From positions 5,077,820-5,141,819 of the forward strand of contig CM067569.1 of NCBI GenBank assembly GCA_034336665.1: a DNA stretch of 64,000 bases. The letters run 5' to 3'. The notes beneath the pieces are model-generated. The model was not told the origin of the DNA, did not search any database, and saw only the letters and a program-made list of their open reading frames with translations. The stretch comes from Luscinia megarhynchos. Its lineage: Eukaryota; Chordata; Aves; Passeriformes; Turdidae. This document shows positions 27,546 through 41,228 of this stretch, one piece after another. The position numbers and the translations under genes were made by a program. Numbering within the stretch: the first letter of the stretch is position 1; every line of letters starts with the position of its first letter.

Positions 27546-30027
27546 TGATCCTGCAGGCATTCCCTACTCTTCCCACCAGGTGTTTGTTTCAGAGCAGCTC
27601 CAGCCAGCTCAGGGCAGGGATGTACCTTTGTACATCCCATAAATGTTGTTGCTGGGGCCATGAGTACACAGAGAGTTTGTGGGCAGATGTAACCCAGCAC
27701 CACAGCTATCCCAGACTGTCTGCAGTTGTTTTTTTTTCCTTAGAATTACTCCCACACCAGTCATGGCTGCAGAGCCTCCAGTTTGCTCAGATCAGGGGAA
27801 AGAGAGGCAGGGTAAAATAAGACTGAAATATGTGCTGGATCCTGCAGGCAGAGTCCAGGGAAAGCTTTCTGACAAAACCAACACCCTCTGTGGTCTGAGC
27901 TGTACTCCTGCTCCACTCCAGCCCTGCTGGGATGGGTTTTATAGGGATGCAGTGACATTAACAGCCAGCACTGCACGAAACCATGGCACTTCCCTAAGCT
28001 GTTACAGATGTAGAGGAATAAAATCAAACCTTCTCCTAGCACTGAACCCCCTTTGTGGGCACAGGGCTCCCTCAGTGTGAGGCTATTTATTCTAATTTAC
28101 TGTGCTCTTGGCTGTGTTCATGAGGATCAGGACACCCAGGGAGAAGGGGCTGTTTTCCTTTAATTCCTCCCCAAGCCTTGGGCTGCAGCAGAAGCTCCCC
28201 TGCCTCGCCAAGTGTGCTGTTCCTCATGGCAGCTCCTCAGCTGGGAAGGTGTCAACCCTGCTACAACCCAGCAGCAAGTTTATAAAGAAATGTAGAGGGA
28301 ATAAGAAATTAAAAGACCTAATCTGGAAGAAATGTGTGTATTACTCCTGTTACTGAAACACTGGAGACAGGCCAAAACACAGATGAAAGAATAATACAAC
28401 CTCTAGAAAATTCTGAATAACTGTAGAAGCTAGATCTATTTAAACTGCTAAAGGTGACCTGCCACTATTTTGACCCTAATATAGAGTGAAATGCAAAAAA
28501 AAAGAAAAAAAATTATACTAGAGGATTTTAAAAATAAAACATATTAAGCAAAGACAGACTGAAGGACTGGAAACATAAATTCAAAGTGGAAAATGGGTGA
28601 TGACTTTTCCTCGGTAGCAGTCAGTCACTGCAAGAACTTCTCATGCATGGTTTCCCCATCACTTAAAAGTTTTAAACAAAAGAGGATGTCTTTCTAAAAC
28701 ATATCCTTTTGTGGAATAATGCAGCCTGCCCTGGATTACATAGGAAGTCAAATATTCCCTCCTGGCCTTAATCTAGGGATGGTTATATTCTTGTTCTATA
28801 AAGTTACTTGTTCCTGAGGAATGAGTTTGTCTCCCCCCACTCAAGGTGATATTTTCAAGACATCAAATGAAACTAGACAGGGTGGATTTGACAAAAATAT
28901 TCTGTCAGCTTGACATCTGTGAATCACACTGGATCTGCAGGGTTCTGGGCAAGGAAATCTTGAGATGAAGGTCTTGGAGCACCTATGGTAATTAGCTGGA
29001 ATAGCTATTAAGCATTGATTGACTTCTTAAATTAAGTCTGGGGTCATTTTTTGTGGTCTTAAAAGGAGGAAATAAGGTGAGTCTTCCTCACCCTAAACTC
29101 TTGACCTTTTCTATCACTGACAATACAAATGATTTCTGGGGATAGTCCAGTTTTCCAAAGAATGGGTTTCTGGTTGCATTGTCCATGTTTCTTTGGGTCT
29201 GCTCACTAGTTTTTCTTTTCCCACTGTAAGCACAGCTGAGCAAACATGAAATGACAGACAATCAATTATTTAAGTTTCAGATAACTACCTCAAGCCTGGT
29301 TTCCTTCTAACTTCTAATCATTTTCAGCAAGGTCTGCCTATCTATTTAATTAATTCTAGTAAATAACTAACTTTTAACCAAAATCCTAATTTTTCTAAGG
29401 TGAGTGTTTCACTCAGAAAGGCTGTGGGTGCAGTGTGAGGTTTTGGACAGGGAAGGGTGACCCAGGGATGTGCTCCTGTTTTTCTCCATCTCCCTTTCCA
29501 GGGATGGTTGGCACTGGCTGCTCTCCCACTGTGTCCCCTCAGCCCCCAGCACACACCTGCACCAGCCCCAGCCTGTCTGCAGCTTGAAAAGCATTACACA
29601 TTATTAAGATATCTAAAATTAAGACAAATGAAAGGAAATTTCTTAAACTCTTCTGTGGTCACTGGCTGTGTAACTGACATGAGTTTGGTAAGGTTTGCTA
29701 AGCTATGAGTCTATAACCTTTTGCTTCCTATAACCTTTTGCAAAAGCTTTGATTTATTTTCATTTTTCTTCCATAATAATTACTGATCCCCTATGAAGCA
29801 GTCAAAATAAAAGAAGCAATGAGTGAAGGCCATAGGAGAACAGACCCAAAATACTTCCAGCCTAACACAGATGGAGGCTGCACACAATTTTCTTCTGAAT
29901 TCTTATTGTGATTTAATAGATAAGTTGGACTTTATTCTGGAAGTCAGAGGATTATATTAGATAGTACTAACCTACTTTCATTAAAATCAATTTTAATCTC
30001 TGTTAATGTTATTATAGGAGCAGCATA

Positions 30028-30112
30028 AGGTTTTTTTGGTGGTTTTTTTTTGGGGGTGTTTTTGATTTGTTTTTTGAGTTTTTGGAGAGTTTTTTGGTTT
30101 TTTTTTCTTCTT
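30028..30112. repeat. T/G-rich low-complexity tract
   Basis: Runs of T up to 10 long separated by GG or GGGGG, almost free of A and C. A similar tract occurs at 46256-46345. Confidence 0.85.
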
Positions 30113-31110
30113 CAAGATATGGTTTAGAAGCCAGTGGGAGTTATTTGGATGCTGCTTTCCAAGCTGTGGGCTTTTTAAATATCATCATTCACTGGCTAGG
30201 CCAGCACTTGCCAAACTCTAGCCCATTCCTTTAGAAGGAGAGCCCAAACCAGACAGGGCCTCACTCACACCTAATTGCTTTTGGAAAATAAACATTTTGC
30301 TTCACATTTCCAACGCTCTGCCTGACACCATGGCAGGCCCTGTGCTTCTCCTGCATGGAGGGAGATGAAGGAGGAGTTGGGAACCCCCAGATGGGTGGGG
30401 AGAGCTGATGCCTCAGCTGAACTAGACAATCAGCTTGGCAGAGCATCCCAACTTTTAAACAGCTGGTGGCTCATGCAATAAACCCAACCTCTGCTGTGAA
30501 GCTTGAAAAGTCCTTTTTCATGGAAAGTTTTGCCCTGGAAACAGCACTGATAACTGTGGAGGAGCCAGGGTGCTCCTGACCTCCAGCAATTCTCTACTTT
30601 CCACAGCACAGCAATCTGCACATCTTTTTCCTGCTAGAAAAAAGAAAATCTTTGTATTTTTTGGTAAAATGGGTGCCTTGAAGTGAACATCTTTGCAGGC
30701 AAATGCTCTGTAGAGCACGTTGCTGCTATTCTGTGCAGAAATTCTGTGTCACTCACCTCCAGTTGGGCTCATTCTAAGCAGCATTGAGACCTCAGAATGA
30801 GAACTTTTAATGCACTGATGTGTTATGCATAGGAGCCCTAAGCTCCCTGGTTTTTTATGATTCCCAGTATTGTAGTGGTGATAATAGAAGTTTCAGAAGG
30901 GCAGCTCTAAGCAGGCAAAATCCTTCCAGTCATAACGGATTGGTCACAAACTAATGAGCCTAGTCCATATTCCTGAAATTAGGCTGCTAGCTAAATACTT
31001 TTCCTTAATTACATTATTTATCTGAAAGGTAAAGTTCTCATGTATTTTAGCATTTTGTCTCCTCAGATGATATCCTGCTTAATTTTTCTTAAGGAATTCC
31101 ACCCCCACCA

Positions 31111-31111
<1 letters not shown>

Positions 31112-31155
<44 letters not shown>
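31112..31155 (+). repeat. Uninterrupted A44 homopolymer
   Basis: Forty-four consecutive A residues after CACCCCCACCAC. It is the longest homopolymer in the window. No retrocopied coding sequence is recognisable immediately upstream. Confidence 0.95.
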
Positions 31156-31158
<3 letters not shown>

Positions 31159-34100
31159 TGTTGGTAGGTTAATGAATAGCATTTTTTCCAATCTCTCTCA
31201 TTCATCTTTTCCCCCCTGGATACCTTGGTCTTCATGCCACAGGTACTCAGACAGCTTTCATCTTTCTCATATTTTCATTTCTTTTTACCTCAGGCATAGT
31301 TGGTGTTTTAATGATAAGACACAGTCCTAGCCCCTTATTTAAAAGTCTGAAAAAATGCATTTTCACCCACAAAGCACAGGTCAACTCCATTTGAAATAAC
31401 TGCCCTTAAACAAACCCAGAAAACTCTACTTTGGTTTTGCATCCCTGTTGATGAAATTCTGGATGGGAAGGGAGAAATGTTGAGCTAGGAACAGGAGATC
31501 TCTATTGAAGAAAGTGGGAGATGAGAAAGGAATGAAGCAAAAATGCAGGAACATTAGAGGTTTGCAGTAAAGATACAGTAAATAGGAGGGGAGGAAATAC
31601 AAGAGACTTTTAAATACGTTAATATATATAAAATGTTTATATATTAAACATACAGAGCCATTGGATGGCTCATAAGTTGGCAACTATGTTCAAATTTTGT
31701 TAAAAACTATATTGCTTAAATAATAAACTATATTCTCTAATAGTAGTGAGCTTTGTGCTCAGGTCTGAGAAACTCTGGCTATGGTTCTACAGAAATGAAG
31801 AACAACTAAACTGAAACGTGGGTTTGTGTTTATCACTACTAGAGTAACATCATTTGGAAGCTGTTAGCTTGAAATAAATTTATTCCATGTGATGTCACCT
31901 CAGACAACTTTGTTCTTTTTAAATTTGGCTTAAATTTCATTAAGCCTTTGGTATAGACACCAGATTTGGTGCTAAATGCCGAACCCATAAGTGAAATATT
32001 TTCAAAATAAGTTTTTAAAACAGTTGAGACAGAAAAAGACGACCTCTACTCAGATAGTACAAAACAAATAGAATTTTTTTTCACAGGTAGAATCCTTTCT
32101 CTTTTCCCAAAGTAGTTTTAATTTGTCCTCTTTAGTGCCTGGTCACTCAAATAATGTCATCATTGAAAACCAAATAATTAATAAACCCAAGCCCACTGGA
32201 CTTTCAAAGCCTTGAACTTCCTGAAGGATACATTTCCCTCTGAGTCCTCTGCAGAGTGATGTTGCACTGATATTCCACTGGGATTAGAGCAACACTGTGC
32301 ATTTTCCCCATTTCCCACCTTCAGGAAACGCTGGCAGGGTCTGCAGCCCCTCACCTCCCACGAGCTCTGCCCTCCCAAATTCCTGCCTGACTTCAGCTGA
32401 GAAGTGCAGGCTTATCCCAGCGATTTAGACTCAGCTCCCTGAGGATGTGATGGATTTTCCCGTGCCTGCAGCCTCCAGGCAGAGCTGATGGATGTCTCAG
32501 GCGTGTCAGGGCTCAGACAGGTGCCCAAGCAGAAATTGCAGGGCCAGCCCCAGCCCTGTGAGGTGTGGGGGGCCAGGCAAGGTGAGCTGGCACTGCCACC
32601 CACTGCACACCTCAGAGATGTCTGCACAGCTCTGCAGGCACAAGGAATTTCATGGAAAGCACTCACTTTTTCTCTTTGTCTGAGCTGTAACCCAAGGCTC
32701 TGCCTTTCCACCACAGTGTTTTCAAAGGAAATTAATTTCCCTGCTCGCTAGCTTCACTGAAATTATTTAAAGCAATTTTTCAGCTACCACTTAGTTGAGC
32801 ATAAAAACTTCCTTAACGCCAGAACTCTCTCATTTCAACACTTCCCTCCAAAAGGAGCTCCACCTGAAACAAAATTAATTTCTCTGCCTTTCAACTCAGG
32901 ACTCCCTATTCAGCTTTAATTGTAACTCTAGGGAAGAGGATTTTCCTCTCCTTTTTCTTCATATTTTTTGTGCCATGCTCCTGATGTCCCAACATCTTCT
33001 GAGCCCCAGGCAAGGACAGCCCATGCCACATTTAACTCCTGTAAAATATTCTGTGGAGGAAGAGGAGGCACACAGGAGGCTGGACCTTGCTGTGGGGTCA
33101 TTTCTGGGCTTGGAGCAGCTAAAAAAGAGAAGGAAACAACTCTAGAAAAACAAATCTCCAGCTTTGTAACAAAACAAGCCAAGGAAGTGCCAGGGCATCA
33201 TGACATGGAAACAGCTGAAAAATACTGAAAGAACTGACATTGCAGCATGGAGAAAAGAGGTAATTCCAAACACAGTGCTGGGGGAAACTGGAGTTCTGTA
33301 ATTCTAAACAGGAATGGGACCAGGCTGGTTACCTGCAAAAACACAGCTTGGAGAGCTGAGAGCTGAGCAAGCCTGGTGGGGTGGCAGCAGCTGCCCAGAT
33401 TTCTGAGCTCTGGGCCTTTATGAGCTGAGCACTTTAATGAGCATGTTTTCTTTAGTGTTTATTTTCACAGAGTCAGACTGATCTCATGTTCCAAGAATGA
33501 AACCCTGGCATGGAAGTGGCATATCTGCCAGTTAGTGTCAACAGTTGGATGTGCAGAGAGCAAACAGGATTTCATGTTGTGGTACAAGTTGAGTTACTGT
33601 TTGCCTTAATTCTGTTTTCTTTAGTATGTCAGACATCCTAAGAGTAAATAGTAAAAGAATTTTATTTTTGCTTGGAAAAAAAAAGAAGACAAGAATACCC
33701 TAATAACCCTAATTCTACAAATTGAAGAAAAAAGTTAATATGAATAGCTAATGAATAGTCCTTGAAATGTGCTCTGCAAAAGGTGTCATGGTACAAGACC
33801 CTAGTGATCTGCACAGTGCTGAACTCTAAGGAGGGGAAGAGAACATTTAACTGTGAATGAACAGAATGAAAATCCTCCCTGACTTAAACACAGGCAAGGG
33901 TTGATCAAGTGATCACACCAAGGTGGCTCAGCAAGTGTCTGAACCTCCCCAACAGCAGAAACCCTGCCCAGCTCATCCCCTGCTGATCCCCTGGGTGAGC
34001 ACAGGAGATCACATTTCAAACCATCTTGTCCCAGCTCTGGGAAGGGCTGGGCTGCCACTGCTGCAAGGTGCTGGGGCTCAGAAGCAGCAGGGCTTAGCCT

Positions 34101-35769
34101 CAGGCTCAGGATGCAGTGACTGATGACACCCAGCACTGGCACAGCACTCCTGTCCCACCCTGGCAGGGAAATGGAGCTGCTGACCTAAGAGCCCTTCCCA
34201 CCCCCAGCTTCAGGGTTTTATGAGTTGCCAGTCACACCTAGGGGTGATCCTGCCATAAAACCCCAGCCATGCAGGAAAGCTGGCAGGGCAGCTCTGTGGT
34301 TTTAGGCTTAGCTGAGTCTGAATGACTGAAAGGAGGTAAAAGAATTCAGGACTGGTGTTGACAGTTGCTTTCAAATATATGCAAACACAAAATCCAGTCA
34401 CACAGACAACAAACTCACCTGGAGTTTGGAGGCTGTAGGATAGATGCAAATGGAAAAAAAAATAAAGGAAAATAAACCAAATTCCCTCTAAACACCACCT
34501 GTATGGAGGAGAGGCTGACACAAAGGTGTTCAAAAGGTTGGCAAAGACTTCTCTGTGATGCAGAAAGTCCTCAGAACAAGGCAGGGGAGCTCAGGCAGGC
34601 TCTGACCCACTGGCTCTCAGTTCATTGAACATGGGTTATCCACACCCACCTGGCCTCTGGGACCTGACACTGGGGCAGAGCTCCCTCTTTAGTGCTTGTT
34701 TCTGCATGAGAAACCTCCTTTGTTTCAAGTACAAGAAGTCTAAAAAGGGAATAAAAATATGTATGAAACAGAGAGACAGAACTGGTTTAATCCTCCCCTC
34801 CAAAACCCTGTCATGGGAGAAGGAAATGCTGGAAAGCAGGTTTTCAAATCATACACCAGTACCCTAAACCTGTGAGTGCCCTTCATCTCACTGCAAAACC
34901 ACCAAGCAGATTGGTTGTGTTGTATTCATGTGGCATGGCATCTGCATTTGTTTTAAACCATGCCACAGAAAGGGCCATTCAGAGCTGCTGGGGCACTTTA
35001 AATGACATTTCAGACCATCTCCACCACGTGCTGCTGTTGGGAAGGGGAGCTCAGGCTCTCCCAGGTGTTTCCTCCAGGGGCAGAGTGTGGAGTGAGCAGT
35101 TAATCACCAGTGCATTCGGAGTGTCCTTGGGTGGAAGCTGTTACAGACACTGGAGAAGTGTTTAATAATCAGAGCCCCATGTCCCCAGTGCACTCTGGGT
35201 TCACAGGAGTTCACACACCTCTGAACAGCTCCAGGCCAAAATGTAAGGAGAAGATTTGCTGCACCTTGCTGGGACTCCCTCCCAGGATAGCCCAGGAAAA
35301 TGTGTCCAAAATGCTCTTGGAGTGACCCAGGAGATGCTCTTGAGATGCAAACAGATCTCAGAAGGTGCTCAGGGAAACACCCCTGGGACCTCCATCCAGG
35401 GACACTCAGCTTCAGATTTTCATTCTGCACATACAAAGTTAGAGTTGCTCACAGTTAAAAAAAAAAACAAACCCAAAAAACTACTTTTTATCACAATTAA
35501 CTCACTCATAAATAATAATTTTTGAGAATACGTGTAACACCCTCGTGAGAAATCAGACTGAGGGCTTCCATCTCTCTGGAAATGCATTGACAAGTCAAAA
35601 AGTCAAAATGCCTTTTTCTGCCTCATTTGCATTGTGGTGTTCTCATAAGAGGAAAGTGGACACATGAAGACATTCTGGAGGAGGAGTGAGGATGAAGAGT
35701 TTGTTTCACTCTCTCTCTTTTAATCTGGGGGGGGTGAACAAGTTTGGCAGGTCCTTCTCACAAGCACAG

Positions 35770-35972
35770 GTTGGGTTTGGGTTGCAAGGGACCTTAAATC
35801 CCCCCCAGTGCCACCCTGCCCTGGCAGGGACACCTCCCACTGTCCCAGGGGCTCCAGCCTGGCCTTGGGCACTGCCAGGGATCCAGGGGATCCACAGCTC
35901 CTGCCAGAGCCTCCCCACCCTCACAGGAAGAATTTCTTCCCAATACCAAATCTAAATTTACTCTTATTCAGC
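35770..35972 (-). mobile_element. CR1 LINE 3' fragment
   Basis: Antisense CR1 from GGTTTGGGTTGCAAGGGACC through CCCTGCCCTGGCAGGGACAC and CAGGGATCCAGGGGATCCAC to GGAAGAATTTCTTCCCAATA. Lacks the terminal ATTCTATGA repeat. Closely parallels the copy at 22.4 kb. Confidence 0.92.
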
Positions 35973-38900
35973 CAACACCTTCTTGTCAGTCCTGGTCTGC
36001 ACCCTCTGCTCTCTGTAGGGTGGGGGCTCCCTGCTGCCCTAATCCCAACCCCAACCTTCCTCCTCCTGCTTTAAAGGCTGTTCAGCATTATTTGCAGGCA
36101 TTTTGTGAAGTGTGTGATAGACCCTGCTGCACACAGGGCTCACATCACTTCAGACAGTGCAGCAAACTCCTCCACACCCCTCTGAGCCATGCCATGGCAC
36201 TGGGCTTGATGGGTTTTTCTTTCTAAAACCTAGTAAGTATTAAGAGAAGTTAATCATTAGCTGGCTGGCTGTGCATTAAGACAGAATCCCTCCTTTGTCT
36301 CTCAGCACTATGAAATGCCCTCTGCTTTGAAATGCCACATAAAAGTGATAGATGCCCTTTCTTTAAAAGCCAGGCTTGCAGTCAAGCTGTGCTTGATATC
36401 AGCTCAGCCACAAAGAGCCCTCCTCGTTCAAACACAGGAGCCAAGGCAGATAAGGCTGGGTCAGCCTGGCTGCTGTGCCAGGGCTGCCCTGAGCAGGAGC
36501 TGCAGGGACAGGGGAGGCTCCCTGCCCCAGCCCAGGGTGATTGTGGAAAATGATGGAGCTGAGGCCAGAGATGCAAACAGTCAAGTGCATTTGTGATGAG
36601 GTGGAGGAAGGCTCCTGGCATTTTGAAAGATGGTTTAGAGTGGAAGCTGCTGCTTAGAACAGCTTCAGGAATAGCAAACTCCCCCTGTGTAGACTGAAAA
36701 AAGGTGTGTGTGTGTGTGTGAGTTTGACTCCTAGCTGAGTTTAACCTTCCAGCTGGGTTTATCCCCCCAGTTGGGTTTATCCTTCTATTCAACACCTGTG
36801 TTCAGAGAGCCTCAGCACTGCTTTCAGAAGCATCTCCTCAAAATACACACACAGCCCTAAACAAGAAATGAGTGAGCAGGGAGGCAGAAAACCAGGGCTG
36901 AGTGAAAGAGCAAGCAAATCCCCTTCCCAAACCAGTTTCTCCCCAGAGGAATGATAAACTATATTTTTTTGCCTAGCAGCTTTTACAAGGTGAAAGTGTT
37001 GCTCAGGAGAATAAATGCCTGCTTTGTGTGGCCCCCTGGAACCAGGAGGCAGTCAAGTCTGGGCTCAGCTAATGCATAATCTATATTTACATGTCAAAAT
37101 CCCCCCTTATTTGGGTTCTTGATTTACAGTCCCTAGTTTTCATAAAAGTCAGTCATTCCTAGTGAAAGAATGCAGAGCAGATTTATAGGGTCTGAATTAT
37201 GCCTTAAATCTTAATAGCATTTTTAAAGCATTTTTATGACTCATCCTAAGTAATGTTTTCCCTCTTTTTTTTTTGAGGCATTACTGTGTAAAACCCAAAT
37301 ACAAATCCTTACCTTAAAAACAAGCTCAGTTTAACAAACCCTGCTGGCATCAACCCTGCTGCAATGCCAAACCTTGTCAGCCATGTCCTTATAAGCCTCT
37401 GCTTTCAAGCACTCATACTTGAATGTAAAATGTGCTTTCCAATGAGATGTGCCTGATAAGATCTCAACCTGCACGAGCAGTGAATCTGTTTTCACCATCA
37501 CAGTCAAAATAAAATAAACCTCTGGAGTCTGCAGTGAGGTAGATGAAGGTAAAGGGTCTGATGCTGTGCCTTCTCCCCCACACCAGGCTGCTCTTTGCTT
37601 TGATAAGTCTGCTTGAAATTTATGTCAGCTCAGGTTCAGCCCAGTCTGCAGCAGAAATACCCCAAGCCCATTAATCACAGACACAAAAATGCTGGCTGGG
37701 CTCGTGTGCTTGCATCCATGGATGGGCTGGTTTTAACCAGCTCTCCCAAAATCTCCCAATATTTAGATAGAAATTGAAATATTATCAAAGAAGTCAATAG
37801 TTCAGCAGTTGCCCCAAAGTGGTTTTGCAGGGAATGAGTTTCTCAAGCATTTTTTTTTGGAAACCAAGCACCAAGAGTTAATATGTTTTGGGGGAGAACT
37901 TAGAACCCATTCCAGTGCCCAAGGGAGAGCTGGAGAGAAGATTTCTTTAGAGAATATATTCTAACCTCTGGTTACTTAACCCAAAAGTGTTCAAAGTAAA
38001 TGGAAAATTTCTGTTACATACTGGGTTATTGCAAGCTAGAGTCAGTATACATCAAATACTATCAATAGAGAAAGAAAAATAAGTTTGGGAGCAGCAAATA
38101 TTTCCAGTAAATTATAAATATACTTTAGGATATCTTGAATAACGTTTCAAAGAGCTCAGAATATTTTCCCAATAAATCAAGTATTTACTCTGGATCCAGT
38201 CTTGCAACCTCCAGCCATGGGAGAGTCTCATCCATAGTAACTGGGTTTTGAAGGTAGAGACCACTCAGTTGAGTACACAGTTTTAAAGCCTACTCTTATT
38301 CCCCTAAATGCTTTAAAATTAAAAATTTCCATTTACAATAGTGCTGGATATGAGAAACAGATTTTAAAGCACCAGTCTCCATTCCAAGCTGGTCAAAATG
38401 TACAGATAAAAATCAATCATAAATTCAGCTATTACTCTGGTAAATATTTAGATATTTCATCAGACTGGTTAAAGTGTATGAAATTTCTGTGTAAACAACA
38501 ATTAACATCAGTATGGACTATTCATAGAAAAATAACATTAAAATAAACCACCATATTGTGACAATTTATATTAAAAATACCTTCTCTCAGGGAATTTGTT
38601 AAATAGCCATAAAGCCTAATGACTGGTAGGTACTGAAAAGATAATTGTATTTTGGATACCTACACATTACTTTTAAATTCTCCAAAGTGGTCAGCATCAA
38701 CAAGTAAATAAACCCAGAATCCCTACCTCCTACATTCCCACTGACAAACAAACAATGATATTTGTATACAATCATTTAAGCATATTCCAAGACAAGCATA
38801 AAGAAAGAAAGAAAAAAGAAAACCCTGAGGAAATATCAACAAATTGCTTCCAGAGATCCAGCATTAATAATGCACACCTGCTTTAACAGGTATCAACTTG

Positions 38901-39120
38901 AGCTGGGATTATACAATATTCAGAGTTCTTGGCTTTGGTCAGCTGTGGGTAAACAGAGGCTGAACTGGAATGTGTGAGGAGTGGTGCTGGGACACCCTGA
39001 GGCTGGGTGCCCAGCACTTGAGCTCCAGACCATCACTCTGCTGCTCCTCAGCAATTTTCAGTGATTAAAGCTGAAACCTGAGTGCATTTGCTGTCCTTGG
39101 CTGCATCTTTGTGATGAAGA
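35973..39120. other. Intergenic, no gene recognised
   Basis: Contains a (GT)9 microsatellite at 36703-36720, followed by imperfect copies of a GCTGGGTTTATCC-like unit to about 36785. The stretch 37860-38830 is AT-rich and repeat-poor. Confidence 0.5.
36703..36720. repeat. (GT)9 microsatellite
   Basis: Nine GT dinucleotides after GAAAAAAG. Imperfect GTTTA-containing units of roughly 18 bases follow to 36785. Confidence 0.9.
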
Positions 39121-39196
39121 GGAAACAAATAAATAGGAAACAAATAGGAAACAAATAGGAAACAAATAGGAAACAAATAGGAAACAAATAGGAAAC
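39121..39196. repeat. 11-bp tandem repeat, about 7 copies
   Basis: Head-to-tail GGAAACAAATA units; the first copy has a 4-base AATA insertion and the rest are identical. The unit length is not a multiple of 3, and the minus strand reads as repeating FPICFLFVSYL in overlapping frames. Confidence 0.96.
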
Positions 39197-39609
39197 CTGT
39201 CCCGTGTTTCCCCAGGCAGGGCAGGCAGTGGGGGACACACCAGCCAAAATTCCTGTTTGATGTCTTGCTAAAAGTGTCCAGCCAACTTTCTAGAGTTATT
39301 TTGCATCAGTTGGAGCAGCTCCATTGGGCAGGCTGGATAAGCACTCTCCCAAAAGAGAGTGAGCAAGTGACAAAGTTCTGCCCCAAAAACCCAAAGTTGT
39401 GCATTCCTGCCTCCTCACAGAAAGAGAATTGTCTCTAAGGCCACCACTGGTCACATTTTCTCCTGGCTCCCAGCATCTGGAGTCCAGCAGATGGAAATTT
39501 AGAGACAGAACTCTCTCCCTGATGGGGTCAGGGGAGCAGGCTGTGAGTCTCATCCTTTGAGGTTTCCAAGAGCAGAGCACAGGAATCCCTGCACAGCCCA
39601 GGGTGATCC

Positions 39610-39672
39610 CAGAGCAGGAGGTGGGACAAGAGCTCTGCTGGGCTCCCTTCCAACCCAAATTGCCCTGCACTG
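39610..39672 (+). mobile_element. Possible CR1 3'-end remnant
   Basis: GGGACAAGAGCTCTGCTGGG then CTCCCTTCCAACCCAAATTG resembles the sense CR1 3' terminus (...CCCTTCCAACCCAAACCATT). It is short and diverged, so the call is tentative. Confidence 0.5.
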
Positions 39673-41228
39673 CTGGGAAATCACTCTCCCCCTCTCCCCT
39701 GTACTCCTCCTGCCCCCAAAGTCAAGCCTTCTCTAGGAATATTTTCATTTGTGCCTCAATATTTTCTTCAGGAAGTCTCCTGACACTGAATTCAAAGTTC
39801 AGTTTGAGAGGGAATTACACCTCTATGAACACTGTCAGCTACCTCACACTTTCACTTTATTTCATTATTGTCACAACCCTTTTCCCCAAGTGAGAGCTGC
39901 CAGCTCCAGCTTCCAAATGGCCATTGTAATGAAACACTCGATTTTCAAATGTTCATTGAAGCAGGAAATATTTTACACCCTCGAACTTTCCAATGGCTCA
40001 GGAGCACACTTTTTCCCTCTTAACAAAAGTTTCTAGTAGCTCAGATGTGTGATCTGTGTGAGGAGTTCATGGCTGAGCACGTTGGATACCTGGGTGCCAA
40101 TTGAAAGGCAATGTCTCTTTAGACAAACTAGAGAATATAATTTATACAGGCAATGAGAAACTATTTTCAGACATAAAACTAGAGTGTAAGAGACCATGAG
40201 ATGCCAGTCACTGAACCTTCTGCCCCTGGACAATCAATCTGTGCTGCTACTAGTGAAGGGGTACCTTGGTTTCTTTAAAAATGAAGTTTCTGTGGTATAG
40301 ATTCCAAATCTCCCTTAGAAATTTTTAATTCAAGAGTCAAGGACATTATAACATGCTCTGATGGTTTTGGCTGTTGATGTTATTTGAAATGAGTCTTTTT
40401 TGCTCTATTTTCTAGTTTTTGCCAGTGCACTATGGGAGCTTGGACATCAGCAGCTGCCCTGGTGCTGAGCAGAGTGATCACAATCCCTGCTGTGCACCTG
40501 GGGAGAGCTGCTCCTGCTGGCCTGGAGCTGGCACTGGGAGCTGAGCCTCTGACCACTCACACCGAGCATTCCTCTGGCAGCAGAAACCAGCAGGGACAGG
40601 CAGGGGCAGGCAGAGGGGCTCAGACAGAGACAGGCACAGAACCTGTCCCAGCACGAGCTCCTGCTGCCCTGGGACTGCATGAGCTCACACATTCCTCTCT
40701 TGAAAGCTGCTTTTTATGAGGAGTACACTGTGGATTCCTCCGAGCTAGCACTCCCTTTCTGGCTCCATCCCACTTGCAGTGGGGATAAACCACTTCAGAG
40801 GAATCAGAGGAAGCTCTTTTTGGGGATGGTGAGAGAGGTGCTGGCTAATGCCCTGTGCTGCCAGCCTCCACCTGCTGGCCCAGGCTGGGGATCTGGTTGC
40901 AGGAGCACTGTAAAGGTGTCCTAGGAGGTTCTGAGTCACAGAGCTTCAACCTGAGCCACCAGCCCAGCTCCAGAGAGGCTCTGGGAGTCAGGAGGGATTC
41001 TGGGCACAGCAGGAATTCATCCTGCAAGAGCTTGGAGGAACACAAGGTGGTGGATGCAATGGCAAAGTAAATATTGCTCAGAGATTTAAGAGCTTGGTGG
41101 CCAGGGGCTCACAGGGACCTCCAGGCTGGCTTGGCTCTGGCATCCTCAACCACTGAGCTCCATCAGAGACACGAGAGTTTTAGCTGCAAGATCTGTTTTT
41201 GGAATCAGATTCTAAAGGAAACCCACAG
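39673..41228. other. Intergenic, no gene recognised
   Basis: A GC-richer patch at about 40430-40720 is open in several frames but has no recognisable protein or splice pattern. Confidence 0.5.

Larger units (their letters stand above)
27546..35769. other. Intergenic with low-complexity tracts, no gene recognised
   Basis: Holds a T/G-rich tract at 30028-30112 and a long A-run at 31112-31155, listed separately. GC-richer patches occur near 29400-29580, 32320-32640 and 33900-34200, without a CpG island or coding exon that I can support. Confidence 0.5.

Noticed and set aside
31040..31330. ORF containing a long lysine run
   Set aside because: The lysines come from the A44 homopolymer. Nothing else in it resembles a protein.
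39058..39247. Hydrophobic repeating ORFs (ICFLFVSYLFP) that look like membrane segments
   Set aside because: They are produced by the 11-bp GGAAACAAATA tandem repeat read on the minus strand in overlapping frames.
40432..40719. GC-rich plus-strand ORF of 95 codons with leucine- and alanine-rich start
   Set aside because: The complementary strand is also open, no family resemblance was found, and no convincing splice sites or CpG island were seen.
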